Origin: Lachnospiraceae bacterium UBA5899
GTDB lineage: Bacteria; Bacillota; Clostridia; Lachnospirales; Lachnospiraceae
Length of the DNA stretch: 64,000 nucleotides
Assembly (NCBI GenBank): GCA_002432425.1
Contig: DJEL01000031.1
Location: forward strand, 96,725 to 160,724
Direction: 5' to 3'
Part shown: piece after piece, positions 8,368 through 17,000 of the stretch
Numbering within the stretch: position 1 is the first letter of the stretch
How the letters are laid out: each line of letters begins with the position of its first letter
The notes under the pieces: generated by a model
The model's database searches: none
The model's input: the letters and a program-made list of their open reading frames with translations, nothing else
What the model was told of the DNA's origin: nothing
Translations under genes and position numbers: made by a program

Positions 8368-10149
8368 CTATTCTGTAATCTCTATATACCGGTTTTTATT
8401 TTCGTAAGAAGCCGGAATTTCATATTTCCATTCCGCATTGCCCTCATTATCCCTGTTTTTCAGGGTAAAGCCCTGCAGTCCGTAAAAATTCTCCACCATT
8501 TTGTTCTTGGCGGTGGGATAATAATAGCCGTAAATACGGGTAATGCCCCGCTTTTTGCACTCCTCCGTAAGCCTGTCCATCATGGCAAATTCCATATCCC
8601 GCTTCAGTACCCGGCAGCTCATGAGCCACAGTTCTATGTGCAGGGCATCCTCTTTTATTTTGCCGATAACCACGGATACCACGCCGTTGTCGCCGAACTT
8701 GTCCGCGAGTTTGCCGTACAGGGTAATGTAAGAGGGATCCTCTGCTATATGCTCGATATCCGCCTGGGAAAGGCGTTTTGTGGTCAGATTGAACTGGTTG
8801 CTCTTATTGGTAAGCTGGGCAATCCGCGCCATGTAAAGAGGAACAAACGCCCCGATTTCCGCTTTCATATCCAGGGATTTTAAGTACTCACCGTAATCGG
8901 CGAAATTGTCCTGCAGCTTCTTTCTTTCCTGATTTGCCTTATACATTTCGTTGCGCTTCGTATCGTCTTCGGAAAGACCCGTCACCTCAAAGAACCCGGA
9001 ACGGTCCAGTGTTTTTAAGTATTCCTCCGGCTTGTCCATTTCCGGTACTGCCACACCCGGCAGGCTCTGCCTGATGATTTCCCTCTCTGCGGGATTGTCG
9101 TCCACAAATACCAGACTGTCCGTACCGATGTTTAGTTCTGCGGCAATCTCCGCCACGCTTTTGCTCTTCGGCTCCCAGTTGGCTTTGATTATCATAAAGT
9201 CATCCGGCTTTAAGACACTGTCCGGACGGCTTAAGCCCGCCAGCGCATTTTCCTCTTCGTTCTTGGAGCTTACATTCAGCATGATGCCTATCTGCTTCTG
9301 CTCCTTTAAGTAGCTCTGGAACTCGGCATACACCTGTCCCATGGATGTTTCCTGACCGATTTCTATGTTTTCCGGGCCGTCGTCTCCGACCACTCCGCCC
9401 CAGAGGGTGTTGTCCAGGTCCAGCACATATGCTTTTTTGTTTTTTCCGTAAACGGATTTTATAATATTTGCCAGATTGTAGGAAAGTGTGGGAATGGCAG
9501 GCACACATAACGCATATTTGTACATATGCCAGTAAAAAGAGTCGCCCCATTTATCCAGTCCGTAGCATGCCGACAGGTACTGGATATCCTGCAGATAAAA
9601 ATTTTCGTTTGCGGCGGCATACTCTGCAAACAGGGCATTCAGCCGGTTTACAAAGGCTACCCTTCCGTTGGAATTTACCGCATCCATATTTCCCAAAAGG
9701 CGGTAATACGGAAATTCAAAATTGTTCTGGATAATGACGCAGCCATAGGTTTCCTTTAATTTTTCCCACATAACGCGGAAATGCTCATAGGCATCCTTTA
9801 AGAGCTGTTCGTTTTTTTCCCTGCTGTCGCCCACTGCCGGATATTCGGCAATGTTCCGGTTTGTGGTGTGAATATAAATCAAATCCGGGGCAAATTCCGC
9901 AAGCTCCGGGTTGTCAAACATGGCATCCTGCCAGTACTGTCCGTATTCGGACTCGTAAAAGGAAGGTTCAATGCCGTAATGCAGCAGAAACAGTTCCAGT
10001 ATCTTTATGACATCATGGGTGGTGCTTCCGCCTAAAACCGCAATCTTCTTTTTTATCCGGGCTGCCCCGTCCGAAAGAAGTGTTTTCTTTATGCTTTTTG
10101 CTTTTTTCAAAATCCATTCACTGTCAAAAGGATATTCCAGTTCCCGCAT
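8368..10149 (-). CDS. FkbH-like HAD-IIIC protein, probable glyceryl-ACP synthase
   Basis: This 593-residue protein has three parts. An N-terminal SGNH-like region (GGSTTHD near 42) comes first. A HAD domain follows, with DLDNT near 246 (motif I nucleophile Asp) and VDDNPAE near 350 (motif IV). A C-terminal GNAT-like region (about 430-590) completes it. FkbH and OzmB are known to dephosphorylate 1,3-bisphosphoglycerate on the enzyme and load D-glycerate onto an ACP; here the ACP gene follows within about 20 bp. GTG at 10155 is an alternative start with a better-placed AGAAAGG (7 nt). The ATG at 10149 gives the MRELEYPFD start usual for the family. A promoter at 10195-10223 begins the unit. Confidence 0.9.
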   Translation of the reverse strand: MRELEYPFDSEWILKKAKSIKKTLLSDGAARIKKKIAVLGGSTTHDVIKILELFLLHYGIEPSFYESEYGQYWQDAMFDNPELAEFAPDLIYIHTTNRNIAEYPAVGDSREKNEQLLKDAYEHFRVMWEKLKETYGCVIIQNNFEFPYYRLLGNMDAVNSNGRVAFVNRLNALFAEYAAANENFYLQDIQYLSACYGLDKWGDSFYWHMYKYALCVPAIPTLSYNLANIIKSVYGKNKKAYVLDLDNTLWGGVVGDDGPENIEIGQETSMGQVYAEFQSYLKEQKQIGIMLNVSSKNEEENALAGLSRPDSVLKPDDFMIIKANWEPKSKSVAEIAAELNIGTDSLVFVDDNPAEREIIRQSLPGVAVPEMDKPEEYLKTLDRSGFFEVTGLSEDDTKRNEMYKANQERKKLQDNFADYGEYLKSLDMKAEIGAFVPLYMARIAQLTNKSNQFNLTTKRLSQADIEHIAEDPSYITLYGKLADKFGDNGVVSVVIGKIKEDALHIELWLMSCRVLKRDMEFAMMDRLTEECKKRGITRIYGYYYPTAKNKMVENFYGLQGFTLKNRDNEGNAEWKYEIPASYENKNRYIEITE

Positions 10150-10169
10150 AATCACTTACAAGCCTTTCT

Positions 10170-10185
10170 GCAGTCAAAAGACTGC
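10170..10185 (-). other. Small hairpin in the leader of the acyl-module transcript
   Basis: GCAGTC and GACTGC pair across a four-base loop. The hairpin lies between the predicted transcription start (about 10188) and the AGAAAGG ribosome site of the FkbH-like gene. It could protect the 5' end of the mRNA or affect initiation. There is no T-run, so it is not a terminator. Confidence 0.4.
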
Positions 10186-10194
10186 GTACTCTTT

Positions 10195-10223
10195 ATCATA
10201 CCATAACCGCTCTTCTCTATCAA
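10195..10223 (-). promoter_or_regulatory. Sigma-A-type promoter of the FkbH-ACP-MBOAT unit
   Basis: On the minus strand TTGATA (10218-10223), a 17-bp spacer and TATGAT (10195-10200) form a good sigma-A match, five of six at each box. It lies in the 130-bp gap between the GT2 and FkbH-like genes, so the decoration module can be transcribed separately from the rest of the glycan locus. Confidence 0.6.
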
Positions 10224-10279
10224 CCGTCCGCTTTCCGGCACTTTTTTCATCCCGCACCGTTCTCTGTCCGGTACTGTCC

Positions 10280-11233
10280 TTATTTCTCTCCGTCTTCTGC
10301 GCTGTCTTTTCCCACCTTTTCCTTTATCACATACTGGGGGGAATTGTTCATGCAGACGTAAATTCTGCCGATGTATTCGCCAATCATGCCCATCATGAGC
10401 ATCAGCATGCCGCCGATAAACATAATGGCTGACATAAGGGAGCTGAAGCCTACCGGAACAGCAGGGTTTACAAATTTCTTAATCACTGTGTAAATGGCAT
10501 ATAAAAATCCCAGTCCGGCACAGATGGTTCCCATCATGGTTGCCAGACGCAAAGGTTTTACGGAGAAAGAAGTAAAACCGTTAATCCAGAGGGCTAAAAG
10601 CTTGCCCAGTGTATAGCCGGAAGTCCCGATTTCCCGTTCCCTGTGGGTTACGTCCACATTGACAATGCTCTTGGTGCTGCGAAGCACCAGACCGATGACA
10701 TAGGGATAGGCATTTTTATACCGGAGCACCTCGTCCACCACGAAACGCTTTGCCGCAAAGTAGCTGGACACATACAAATCCTTGGGTTTTCCCAGCATCA
10801 CTCTCGTCATCAGTTCGTTGACCTTACTGCCGAAATTGCGGAACCAGGAGTGTTTTTTGTGGGCATACCGGGCATACACCACATCCGCTCCGTTTTCAAT
10901 GCCGGCAAGCAGCTTGCCCACTTCATTGGCGGGCGTCTGTCCGTCATCGTCCAGGCAGACCACGATGTCGCCCTCTGCCTGTGCAAAGCCTGCCATTAAG
11001 GCTGCATGCTGTCCGAAATTTTTGGCAAGATTGATACCTTTTACTTTATCGTTTGTTTCGCAAATGCCCCGGATGACCTCAAAGGTATTGTCGGGCGAGC
11101 AGTCATTCACCAGCACAATCTCATATTCGTATGCCGGAAGCGCCGCCATGGCATCCGTAATTTCCGCAATGACGCTGCCTATGGTGAGCGCCGATTTATA
11201 ACAGGGAATGACAAAACTGACTAACTGTGACAT
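10280..11233 (-). CDS. GT2 transferase, GtrB/DPM1-like, with two C-terminal membrane segments
   Basis: The 317-residue protein has a GT-A domain: IPCYKS near 10, VNDCSPDNT near 42 and LDDDGQTP near 93, the metal-binding Asp cluster. Two membrane helices follow at about 235-258 and 268-290. This is the layout of GtrB, ArnC and DPM1 enzymes, which transfer a sugar from a nucleotide to undecaprenyl phosphate. The GTSGYTLGKL segment just before the helices is typical of the GtrB branch. The next gene upstream encodes a large membrane protein that could use the lipid-linked sugar outside the cell. Sugar identity is unknown. Confidence 0.88.
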   Translation of the reverse strand: MSQLVSFVIPCYKSALTIGSVIAEITDAMAALPAYEYEIVLVNDCSPDNTFEVIRGICETNDKVKGINLAKNFGQHAALMAGFAQAEGDIVVCLDDDGQTPANEVGKLLAGIENGADVVYARYAHKKHSWFRNFGSKVNELMTRVMLGKPKDLYVSSYFAAKRFVVDEVLRYKNAYPYVIGLVLRSTKSIVNVDVTHREREIGTSGYTLGKLLALWINGFTSFSVKPLRLATMMGTICAGLGFLYAIYTVIKKFVNPAVPVGFSSLMSAIMFIGGMLMLMMGMIGEYIGRIYVCMNNSPQYVIKEKVGKDSAEDGEK

Positions 11234-11248
11234 CTTTTTTCCTCTTTT

Positions 11249-13033
11249 CTATGAAATGGGATAAATCCGGTAAATGCCGAATACTTCCCGGTCTTTCGTA
11301 TAAACACTGTCCGCTTTTTTGACACCTATGTTTATGTTCTTTTCTGCATAATACGCCGTAATCCAATCGGAAAGTGCGGGAAGTCCCGCTACCTCCGGCT
11401 CCTTTACCACCACAAATACATTGTCCATAGTAAGGATTGCCTCTTCCATGGAAGTAAAACCAAACTGCCCGTATTTCTTTTCCGTAAGCGGACTTTTATT
11501 TGCCCAGCCGCCCATGATATCCAGATTGGACAGCGTGTTTTTCTGCCCCGAAAAGAACTTTTCGGAATATGCCACACTGGAATACACATCCCAGAAATAA
11601 AACCGTTCCGGGTGCTCCTTTGTATAGGAAAGCAGGCTTTCGTATGCGGTATTTACTTCCTCTCTCCGGCTGTATTCCTCCTGCACCGCCCGGACACTTC
11701 TGCCCGTGTAGCTTACGCAGCAGGCGCAGACCGCCAGCAAAATAAGGGCGGTGGAAAGCTGTCTGATTTTCTGTGTTTTAAGAGCTGCCGCTTCCTTAAA
11801 AAGAAGAGCCGTCAGCACGATAATTTCCATCAGGTAAAGAGAATGGGTAATTCTCTCCGGGCTCCTTCCCCGGTATAAAATAAACAGCCACAGGCAGGAA
11901 CGTACAAAGCCTAAAAACGGCAGTTCCCAGAGAATGTGGAAATACCGGTTGTACAGGGCTGCTGCCAGCACAAAAATATACAGTACCATCACCACCTGAT
12001 TGTAAGGCCTGTCCGTTTCGTATAAAAGGCGGTACTTTAGTTCCACCACAGCTTTTTTCAGCTGTGCGGAAAAAGAGGGTTCCGTTTCCTTTTTTAAGGA
12101 AGCCGCATACTCCGCTACCTTTCCCAAAATGTCCGCATCTATTTTTTCATCCATGCCGAAATCGTAATTTACCAGAAGGGTATACTCGCTTTCCGTAAGT
12201 CCGATGCTTTCATAGAATGCCGTATTTTCCGCATAAGGCGGAAGGGTCTGGAAATCATACAGCTCCGTCCGGTTATCGAAAAGACGGTTGAACTCCGGCC
12301 AGGCACCCTGTCCGTAAGCAATCATATGAATGCCCTGACTGAGGACCATACCGGCTAAAATGAGCCCGATCATGGAAAGGTATTTCCGGAAATTGCGTTT
12401 CGTGAAAATGGGGCGTTCCTTCGCCCACCGGCAGACGCCCGTTACACAGATAAAGGGCAGCATAAGAAGAAGCATTTCCGTCCGCATCTGGTATGCCAGC
12501 ACGGCAAGCACGATGCTCACGGCATTTTTCTTAAGGAAATCCTTCACGGACTCCGCTGCGGGCGCCGTATAGAAAAGGAACGCCGCCGTACCGGAAAGCA
12601 ATGCTACCGTTACCGTGTACTGCACAAAAACAAGCTCGGAAAGAAGAAGGGTCACAAGCAATGCCGCTTCTGCCAGAAGAGCAATCCCTTTTGCCCATCG
12701 TTTCCGAAAGAAGGTCAGAATTCTTTCCGTGATCAGATAAATACAGCCGAACTGGCAGAAAAGGAAAAACAAACTGTACCAGGGCACCGTTCTGACCAGC
12801 CGGTAAAGCAGGCTTAGCGCCCAACTTAGCGGGTAAAGCATCTGGATATTGTACCCGGAGGGTGTGCCGGTATAAATGCCCGCCACAATGTCTTTCATCA
12901 GCATGTCATCGTTTAAGGCATAATAGTAGTCAAAAAACAGACCGGTTATCACAGCCAGAAGAGCGGAAAATGCCAGTGCCGCTATGCAGTTTTCTTTTCT
13001 TTTCAAGGTTTCCTTTATGTTCATCTTCCGCAC
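11249..13033 (-). CDS. Polytopic membrane protein, candidate GtrII-like lipid-sugar-dependent transferase
   Basis: This 594-residue protein has about 11 predicted membrane helices and a soluble C-terminal tail of about 110 residues. An early acidic motif (YALNDDMLM near 42) in the first extracytoplasmic loop resembles the Asp-containing first loop of GT-C transferases. It stands between pseC and a GtrB-like gene, as expected for the third component of a glucosylation cassette in which GtrB makes the lipid-linked sugar and a polytopic enzyme transfers it. No family was recognised with certainty. The start is GTG at 13033 or ATG at 13024. Confidence 0.6.
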   Translation of the reverse strand: MRKMNIKETLKRKENCIAALAFSALLAVITGLFFDYYYALNDDMLMKDIVAGIYTGTPSGYNIQMLYPLSWALSLLYRLVRTVPWYSLFFLFCQFGCIYLITERILTFFRKRWAKGIALLAEAALLVTLLLSELVFVQYTVTVALLSGTAAFLFYTAPAAESVKDFLKKNAVSIVLAVLAYQMRTEMLLLMLPFICVTGVCRWAKERPIFTKRNFRKYLSMIGLILAGMVLSQGIHMIAYGQGAWPEFNRLFDNRTELYDFQTLPPYAENTAFYESIGLTESEYTLLVNYDFGMDEKIDADILGKVAEYAASLKKETEPSFSAQLKKAVVELKYRLLYETDRPYNQVVMVLYIFVLAAALYNRYFHILWELPFLGFVRSCLWLFILYRGRSPERITHSLYLMEIIVLTALLFKEAAALKTQKIRQLSTALILLAVCACCVSYTGRSVRAVQEEYSRREEVNTAYESLLSYTKEHPERFYFWDVYSSVAYSEKFFSGQKNTLSNLDIMGGWANKSPLTEKKYGQFGFTSMEEAILTMDNVFVVVKEPEVAGLPALSDWITAYYAEKNINIGVKKADSVYTKDREVFGIYRIYPIS

Positions 13034-13037
13034 TCTT

Positions 13038-14231
13038 TTATTTCCGATAGTTTTCTACAATTTTGGTTACCGCGTGAATGACATCATCCACATCTTCGTC
13101 CGTCAGGGAATAGTACAACGGAAGGCTCATGATTTCCTCATACAGCTTTTCCGCTTTGGGGCACAGACCCTTTTTATAGCCCAGCTCTTCGTAGTAGGGA
13201 TGTCTGTACACCGGGATATAGTGCACATTGCAGCAGATGTTTTCCGCCGCCATGGCTGCGAAGAACTGCTTTCTGTCAATGGTAAGCATTTCCGGCTTGA
13301 TCCGTAGGATATACAGATGCCTTGTGGTATCGGACTCCGGGATTTCCTCCTGCACGGTAATTTCCGGAATTTTGGAAAATGCTTCGTTGTATTTTTCCAC
13401 GATTTCTTTTCTCCGCTTCTGGAACAGGGAAAGCTTGTCCAGCTGGCTGAGAATCAGTGCTGCCTGGATATCCGTCATACGGTAGTTCATGCCTAAATCC
13501 ACCTGTTCGTAGTACCAGGGGCCTTCGCTTTCTCTCTTCATGAATGCAGGATTTCTGGTAATGCCGTGGGCACGGTATAAAACCAGTCTGTCGTAGTATT
13601 CCTTACTGTTGGTAAGAACCGCTCCGCCTTCCCCGCCGGTAACCGTTTTCACCGGATGGAAGCTGAAGGTGGTCATATCCGCAATGGAGCCCACGCTTCT
13701 GCCGTTGTATTTGGTGCCGATGGAATGGGCGCCGTCCTCAATAAGCACCAGACCTTTTTCCTTGCAGAGTGCGGTCAGTCTGTCCAGTTCCACGGCCTGT
13801 CCGGTGAAGTCCACCGCCACCACTGCCTTGGTGTGCTCTGTCACATGTTCTTCCACGGAAGCCGGGTCAATGTTGTAGGTTCGCTCATTGATATCGGCAA
13901 ACACCGGCCTGGCGCCGCAGTACAAGGCGCAGTTGGCGGATGCCGCAAAGGTAATGGGTGTGGTGATCACCTCATCCCCCTCTGTCACGCCTGCTGCCTG
14001 ACAGGCTATGTGCAGGGCGGCCGTGCCGTTGCTGCAGACCACCGCATATGCGGCACCCGTCAGCTCGCACAGTCTCTTTTCCAGCTCCTCAATCTTGGGA
14101 CCGCAGGTTAAGAAATCACTGCGCAGCACTTCTTCCACTGCTTTTATATCTGCGTCATCAATGTACTGATGACCGTAAAACAACTTTTTTTCTCTGACCG
14201 AAGTTCCTCCGTCAATCGCCGTTTTTTCCAT
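13038..14231 (-). CDS. pseC: PseC, PLP aminotransferase of pseudaminic acid synthesis
   Basis: The 397-residue DegT/DnrJ/EryC1/StrS-family enzyme closely follows the PseC pattern. SDFLTCGPKI lies near 38-47, CSNGTAALH near 65, and FSFHPVKTVTGGEGG (about 188-202) holds the PLP-binding Lys. The YRMTDIQAALILSQL block is also present. PseC aminates C4 of the 4-keto-6-deoxy sugar nucleotide made by PseB. AAAGGA precedes the ATG. A promoter-like pair at 14293-14321 lies in the 108-bp gap before it. No pseB gene is seen in this window. Confidence 0.93.
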   Translation of the reverse strand: MEKTAIDGGTSVREKKLFYGHQYIDDADIKAVEEVLRSDFLTCGPKIEELEKRLCELTGAAYAVVCSNGTAALHIACQAAGVTEGDEVITTPITFAASANCALYCGARPVFADINERTYNIDPASVEEHVTEHTKAVVAVDFTGQAVELDRLTALCKEKGLVLIEDGAHSIGTKYNGRSVGSIADMTTFSFHPVKTVTGGEGGAVLTNSKEYYDRLVLYRAHGITRNPAFMKRESEGPWYYEQVDLGMNYRMTDIQAALILSQLDKLSLFQKRRKEIVEKYNEAFSKIPEITVQEEIPESDTTRHLYILRIKPEMLTIDRKQFFAAMAAENICCNVHYIPVYRHPYYEELGYKKGLCPKAEKLYEEIMSLPLYYSLTDEDVDDVIHAVTKIVENYRK

Positions 14232-14292
14232 ATGTTCGTCCTTTCTGTGTTGCCTGTATCTTGTTAAAATACGGTTTTCTTATTTTGCAAAC

Positions 14293-14321
14293 AGTTTAGC
14301 ACAAGCCCTACTGTCTTTCAA
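14293..14321 (-). promoter_or_regulatory. Putative sigma-A promoter of pseC
   Basis: On the minus strand TTGAAA (14316-14321), a 17-bp spacer and TAAACT (14293-14298) lie in the only sizeable gap among the pse genes. The -35 is good and the -10 moderate. Confidence 0.45.
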
Positions 14322-14327
14322 GAAAAA

Positions 14328-14380
14328 GCACCGGCATGCCTACTTAAACGCCTGTATCGCCTCCGCAATCCTGCCGGTGC
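14328..14380 (-). terminator. Possible weak terminator overlapping the end of pseG
   Basis: A perfect 9-bp inverted repeat (GCACCGGCA and TGCCGGTGC) encloses about 35 nt that include the last codons of pseG, and is followed on the minus strand by TTTTTC. The long loop makes efficient termination doubtful, but the T-run and the promoter just downstream support a transcript boundary. Confidence 0.3.
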
Positions 14381-15449
14381 CTTTTCCGTCCACAAGGGTG
14401 CGGGCTTTTTTACGGTACTCTGTCCGGAGGTTTTCATCCTCCAAAAGCGTTTCCAGCCCGGCAATCGTATTCCGTATCATTTTGTTTCCGTCCGTGCGGT
14501 AATTGCCGCCGTACTGTGCAATGCCTCTTTTTACAAAGGTCTGCACCAGACGCTCCTGATTTTCCGCAAAGGAAAAAGCAATCACGGGCACGCCCATGGC
14601 GCAGAGTTCATACAGAGTGGAGCCTCCTGCACTGAGGGCGACTTTGCTCCCCGCCATCAGCTCTGCCATATTGGTTACATTACAGTGAATGTGAATATTG
14701 CCGTGTTCCTGCGCCAGTGCCTGCAGTTCCCCGATATGGGGATTTAAGCTGCCGCTGACCACATGATACTCCTTTGTCTTAAGGGCATCGTACTTCATGG
14801 CTTCCGTAAGAAGCTGCCCCGCCAGGTTAAAACTGTCGCTGCCACCGGTGGTAATGAGGATGCCGCCGTCTGCCGCCGGAGTCACATTTCCGGCTCCCGC
14901 CGAAAGTTCCTTCCGTGACTGCACATAGCCTGCTTCCGCCGCAAACTCCTCCCTGAGGGGCACATATTCTGTACCTAAAAGGAGCTCCGTATCCGCGAAG
15001 GCGGCGTCCTTTTCGTAACCCATTTCTTCTCCGTATATGTTGTAGTTGATGAGCATGTCCACCGGGTAAGAAAAGGCATAGACATCATCCATATAAATGG
15101 TGGTTATTCTTTTTTTTAGCGCCGCCAGATATTTTTCTGTCACATAGTAGCTGTCCACCAAAATAGCGGTATTCTTCTGCGCCAAAGCTGCCTCCGGTGA
15201 CTCCGCTCTCTGTGACAATTCGTTCAAGACATCCCACAATTTGGGCAGTTCCGCCTCCATATCCGCATAGTCCGTATGCAGAACGCGGTAAGGTATGCCT
15301 TTTTTTGTAAGAAGCGGCACCGGCGTGTCATCCGCGGTCACAAAGAGCACCTCTTCCCCGCGTTTTAACAGGGCATCCGCAACGGAAAGGCACCGCATCA
15401 CATGTCCCATTCCTATTTTACTGTTGGCATCCGCCCGAATGACTACCAT
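14340..15449 (-). CDS. pseG: PseG, UDP-sugar hydrolase of pseudaminic acid synthesis
   Basis: The 369-residue protein begins with the PseG signature RADANSKIGMGHVMRC. His16 in GMGH corresponds to the catalytic His of Campylobacter PseG, which releases UDP from UDP-2,4-diacetamido-2,4,6-trideoxy-L-altrose. The second half has the GT-B-like TTGGSD near 204 and SAGGSTLYELCAMGVPVIAFSFAENQ-type binding loop near 270-295. An insert of about 20 small residues (around 178-198) is not usual for the family. AGGAGA precedes the ATG and the gap to pseI is 8 bp. It has no fused PseH domain; that function is on PseI here. Confidence 0.93.
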   Translation of the reverse strand: MVVIRADANSKIGMGHVMRCLSVADALLKRGEEVLFVTADDTPVPLLTKKGIPYRVLHTDYADMEAELPKLWDVLNELSQRAESPEAALAQKNTAILVDSYYVTEKYLAALKKRITTIYMDDVYAFSYPVDMLINYNIYGEEMGYEKDAAFADTELLLGTEYVPLREEFAAEAGYVQSRKELSAGAGNVTPAADGGILITTGGSDSFNLAGQLLTEAMKYDALKTKEYHVVSGSLNPHIGELQALAQEHGNIHIHCNVTNMAELMAGSKVALSAGGSTLYELCAMGVPVIAFSFAENQERLVQTFVKRGIAQYGGNYRTDGNKMIRNTIAGLETLLEDENLRTEYRKKARTLVDGKGTGRIAEAIQAFK

Positions 15450-15457
15450 AAAATCTC

Positions 15458-16957
15458 CTATTCCATAAGTTTACTGTAACTGTAAAATTCTTCTGTTTCC
15501 TTTTCCTCATACCCAAGGGATACAAACAGGTGGCGGGAAGCTTCATTTCCCTTTTTCACCTTAGCCGTAAGCTTTACGGCATCGGGATGTTTTTCCCGTA
15601 AAAGAACTTCTCCTGCGGAAAGCATGGCTTTTCCGTAGCCCCGTTCCCGGTATTCTTCCGCAATACTGTAGCTGATTTCAAAAGCTCCCTCTTCCGCCCG
15701 GTCTAAACGGTACATTCCCACCGGCGTTTCTCCATGGTAGCAGATATACAGATGTCTATCCGGGTTCCGCAGGCTTTCCGCAAACCATTCTCTGTGGTTT
15801 TCCCAGGGAATGGGCTCCGTATGGAAGGACTGCTTTCTGGTTTCTTCTTCGTTCGCCCAGTCAAATATAAGCTTTTCGTCCTCTGCGGTGGCTTCCCGGA
15901 AAGTCAGATAATTTTCCACCGCATCCGCAGTAAGGGGCATGCCTCTGTCTGTATCCTTTGTGCAGGTTTTTCCCAGCACATAGTTAAATTCCCGGGGATG
16001 TAAGCCGTAGCCCGGACGGATAATGCGGATATTTTCTTCGTTGAAGGTTTCTCCCTTTTTAATATCCTGCACCACAAATACCGAGCGGCGGAATACGAGG
16101 CTGTTTTTCTCCTGTTCGCTGGGACCGTACATGGGTCTGCCGAGCGCCGCCTCCGTCTGCCGTACATGGGTCACCATTTCCTTAAATTCCTCCGGTGTCA
16201 TGGAGAAAGACGCATCCGGGTTTTCGATTTCCCGGCTTAAGCAGAAATGCTTTTCCAGAATATTGGTGCCCAGTGCTACCGCCGTGGTAGCGGACAGGGA
16301 GCCCATGGAATGGTCGGAAAGTCCGATGGGAATTCCGAATTCCTTTTTCATATCGCTGATAGTGCGAAGATGCATATCCGCCGGGTCCGCCGGGTAAACA
16401 CTGGAACATTTAAGCAGGGCAAGCTGCCGGTTGCCCGTGGCAAAAATGGTTTCCACCGCTTCCCTCATTTCCCGAAGCGTTGCCATACCGGTTGACATGA
16501 TGATGGGTTTTCTCTTGGATGCCACATAGGAAAGCAGCGGCAGATCCACCATTTCAAAAGAAGCAATCTTATAAAAGGAAAGTCCCATATCCTCTAAGAA
16601 ATCCACTGCCGTATTGTCAAAGGGCGTGGAAAGAAAATCCAGTCCCACCTTTTCCGCTTCTTCCTTCAATTCCTTCTGCCATTCCCAGGGAGTGTAGGCT
16701 TTGCCGTACAGACGGTATAAATTTTCACCCTCCCAGGTGCCGTTATCTATGTGAAAATAATGGTTGTTGCAGTCGATTGTCAGGGTGTCAGGCGTGTAGG
16801 TCTGTATTTTAATACAGTCCGCTCCGCTTTCCTTTGCCGCATGAATAATCTCCTTTGCGCGCTCTAAGCTGCCTGCATGGTTGGCAGACATCTCTGCAAT
16901 GATATAAGCCGGCTGGCCGTCTCCGATAAGCCGGTTTCCAATCCGAAACTGTTCCAT
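15458..16957 (-). CDS. pseI: PseI-PseH fusion: pseudaminic acid synthase with C-terminal GNAT acetyltransferase
   Basis: This is a 499-residue two-function protein. Residues 1-270 are a NeuB-type barrel (IIAEMSANHAGS near 18, TPFDNTAVDF near 103, LSDHSMG near 212). About 285-345 is the SAF domain (VVQDIKKGE). From about 350 to the end is a GNAT domain (LTFREATAED, EYRERGYGKAM as acetyl-CoA loop) resembling PseH. PseI condenses 6-deoxy-AltdiNAc with phosphoenolpyruvate; PseH acetylates N4 of the PseC product. Start 16957 is chosen over the in-frame 17038 because GGAAGGG lies 8 nt upstream and the longer form would overlap pseF. The fusion supplies an otherwise missing pseH. Confidence 0.92.
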   Translation of the reverse strand: MEQFRIGNRLIGDGQPAYIIAEMSANHAGSLERAKEIIHAAKESGADCIKIQTYTPDTLTIDCNNHYFHIDNGTWEGENLYRLYGKAYTPWEWQKELKEEAEKVGLDFLSTPFDNTAVDFLEDMGLSFYKIASFEMVDLPLLSYVASKRKPIIMSTGMATLREMREAVETIFATGNRQLALLKCSSVYPADPADMHLRTISDMKKEFGIPIGLSDHSMGSLSATTAVALGTNILEKHFCLSREIENPDASFSMTPEEFKEMVTHVRQTEAALGRPMYGPSEQEKNSLVFRRSVFVVQDIKKGETFNEENIRIIRPGYGLHPREFNYVLGKTCTKDTDRGMPLTADAVENYLTFREATAEDEKLIFDWANEEETRKQSFHTEPIPWENHREWFAESLRNPDRHLYICYHGETPVGMYRLDRAEEGAFEISYSIAEEYRERGYGKAMLSAGEVLLREKHPDAVKLTAKVKKGNEASRHLFVSLGYEEKETEEFYSYSKLME

Positions 16958-17000
16958 AAATCCCATCCCTTCCGAATTTCTGTTTTTCCCGTACGGTTTC

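Noticed and set aside
13018..13040. Similar GTGCGGAAG start contexts at 13033, 30479 and 43385, considered as a shared regulatory motif
   Set aside because: Three short matches around possible GTG-Arg-Lys starts are expected by chance and by common N-terminal codons.
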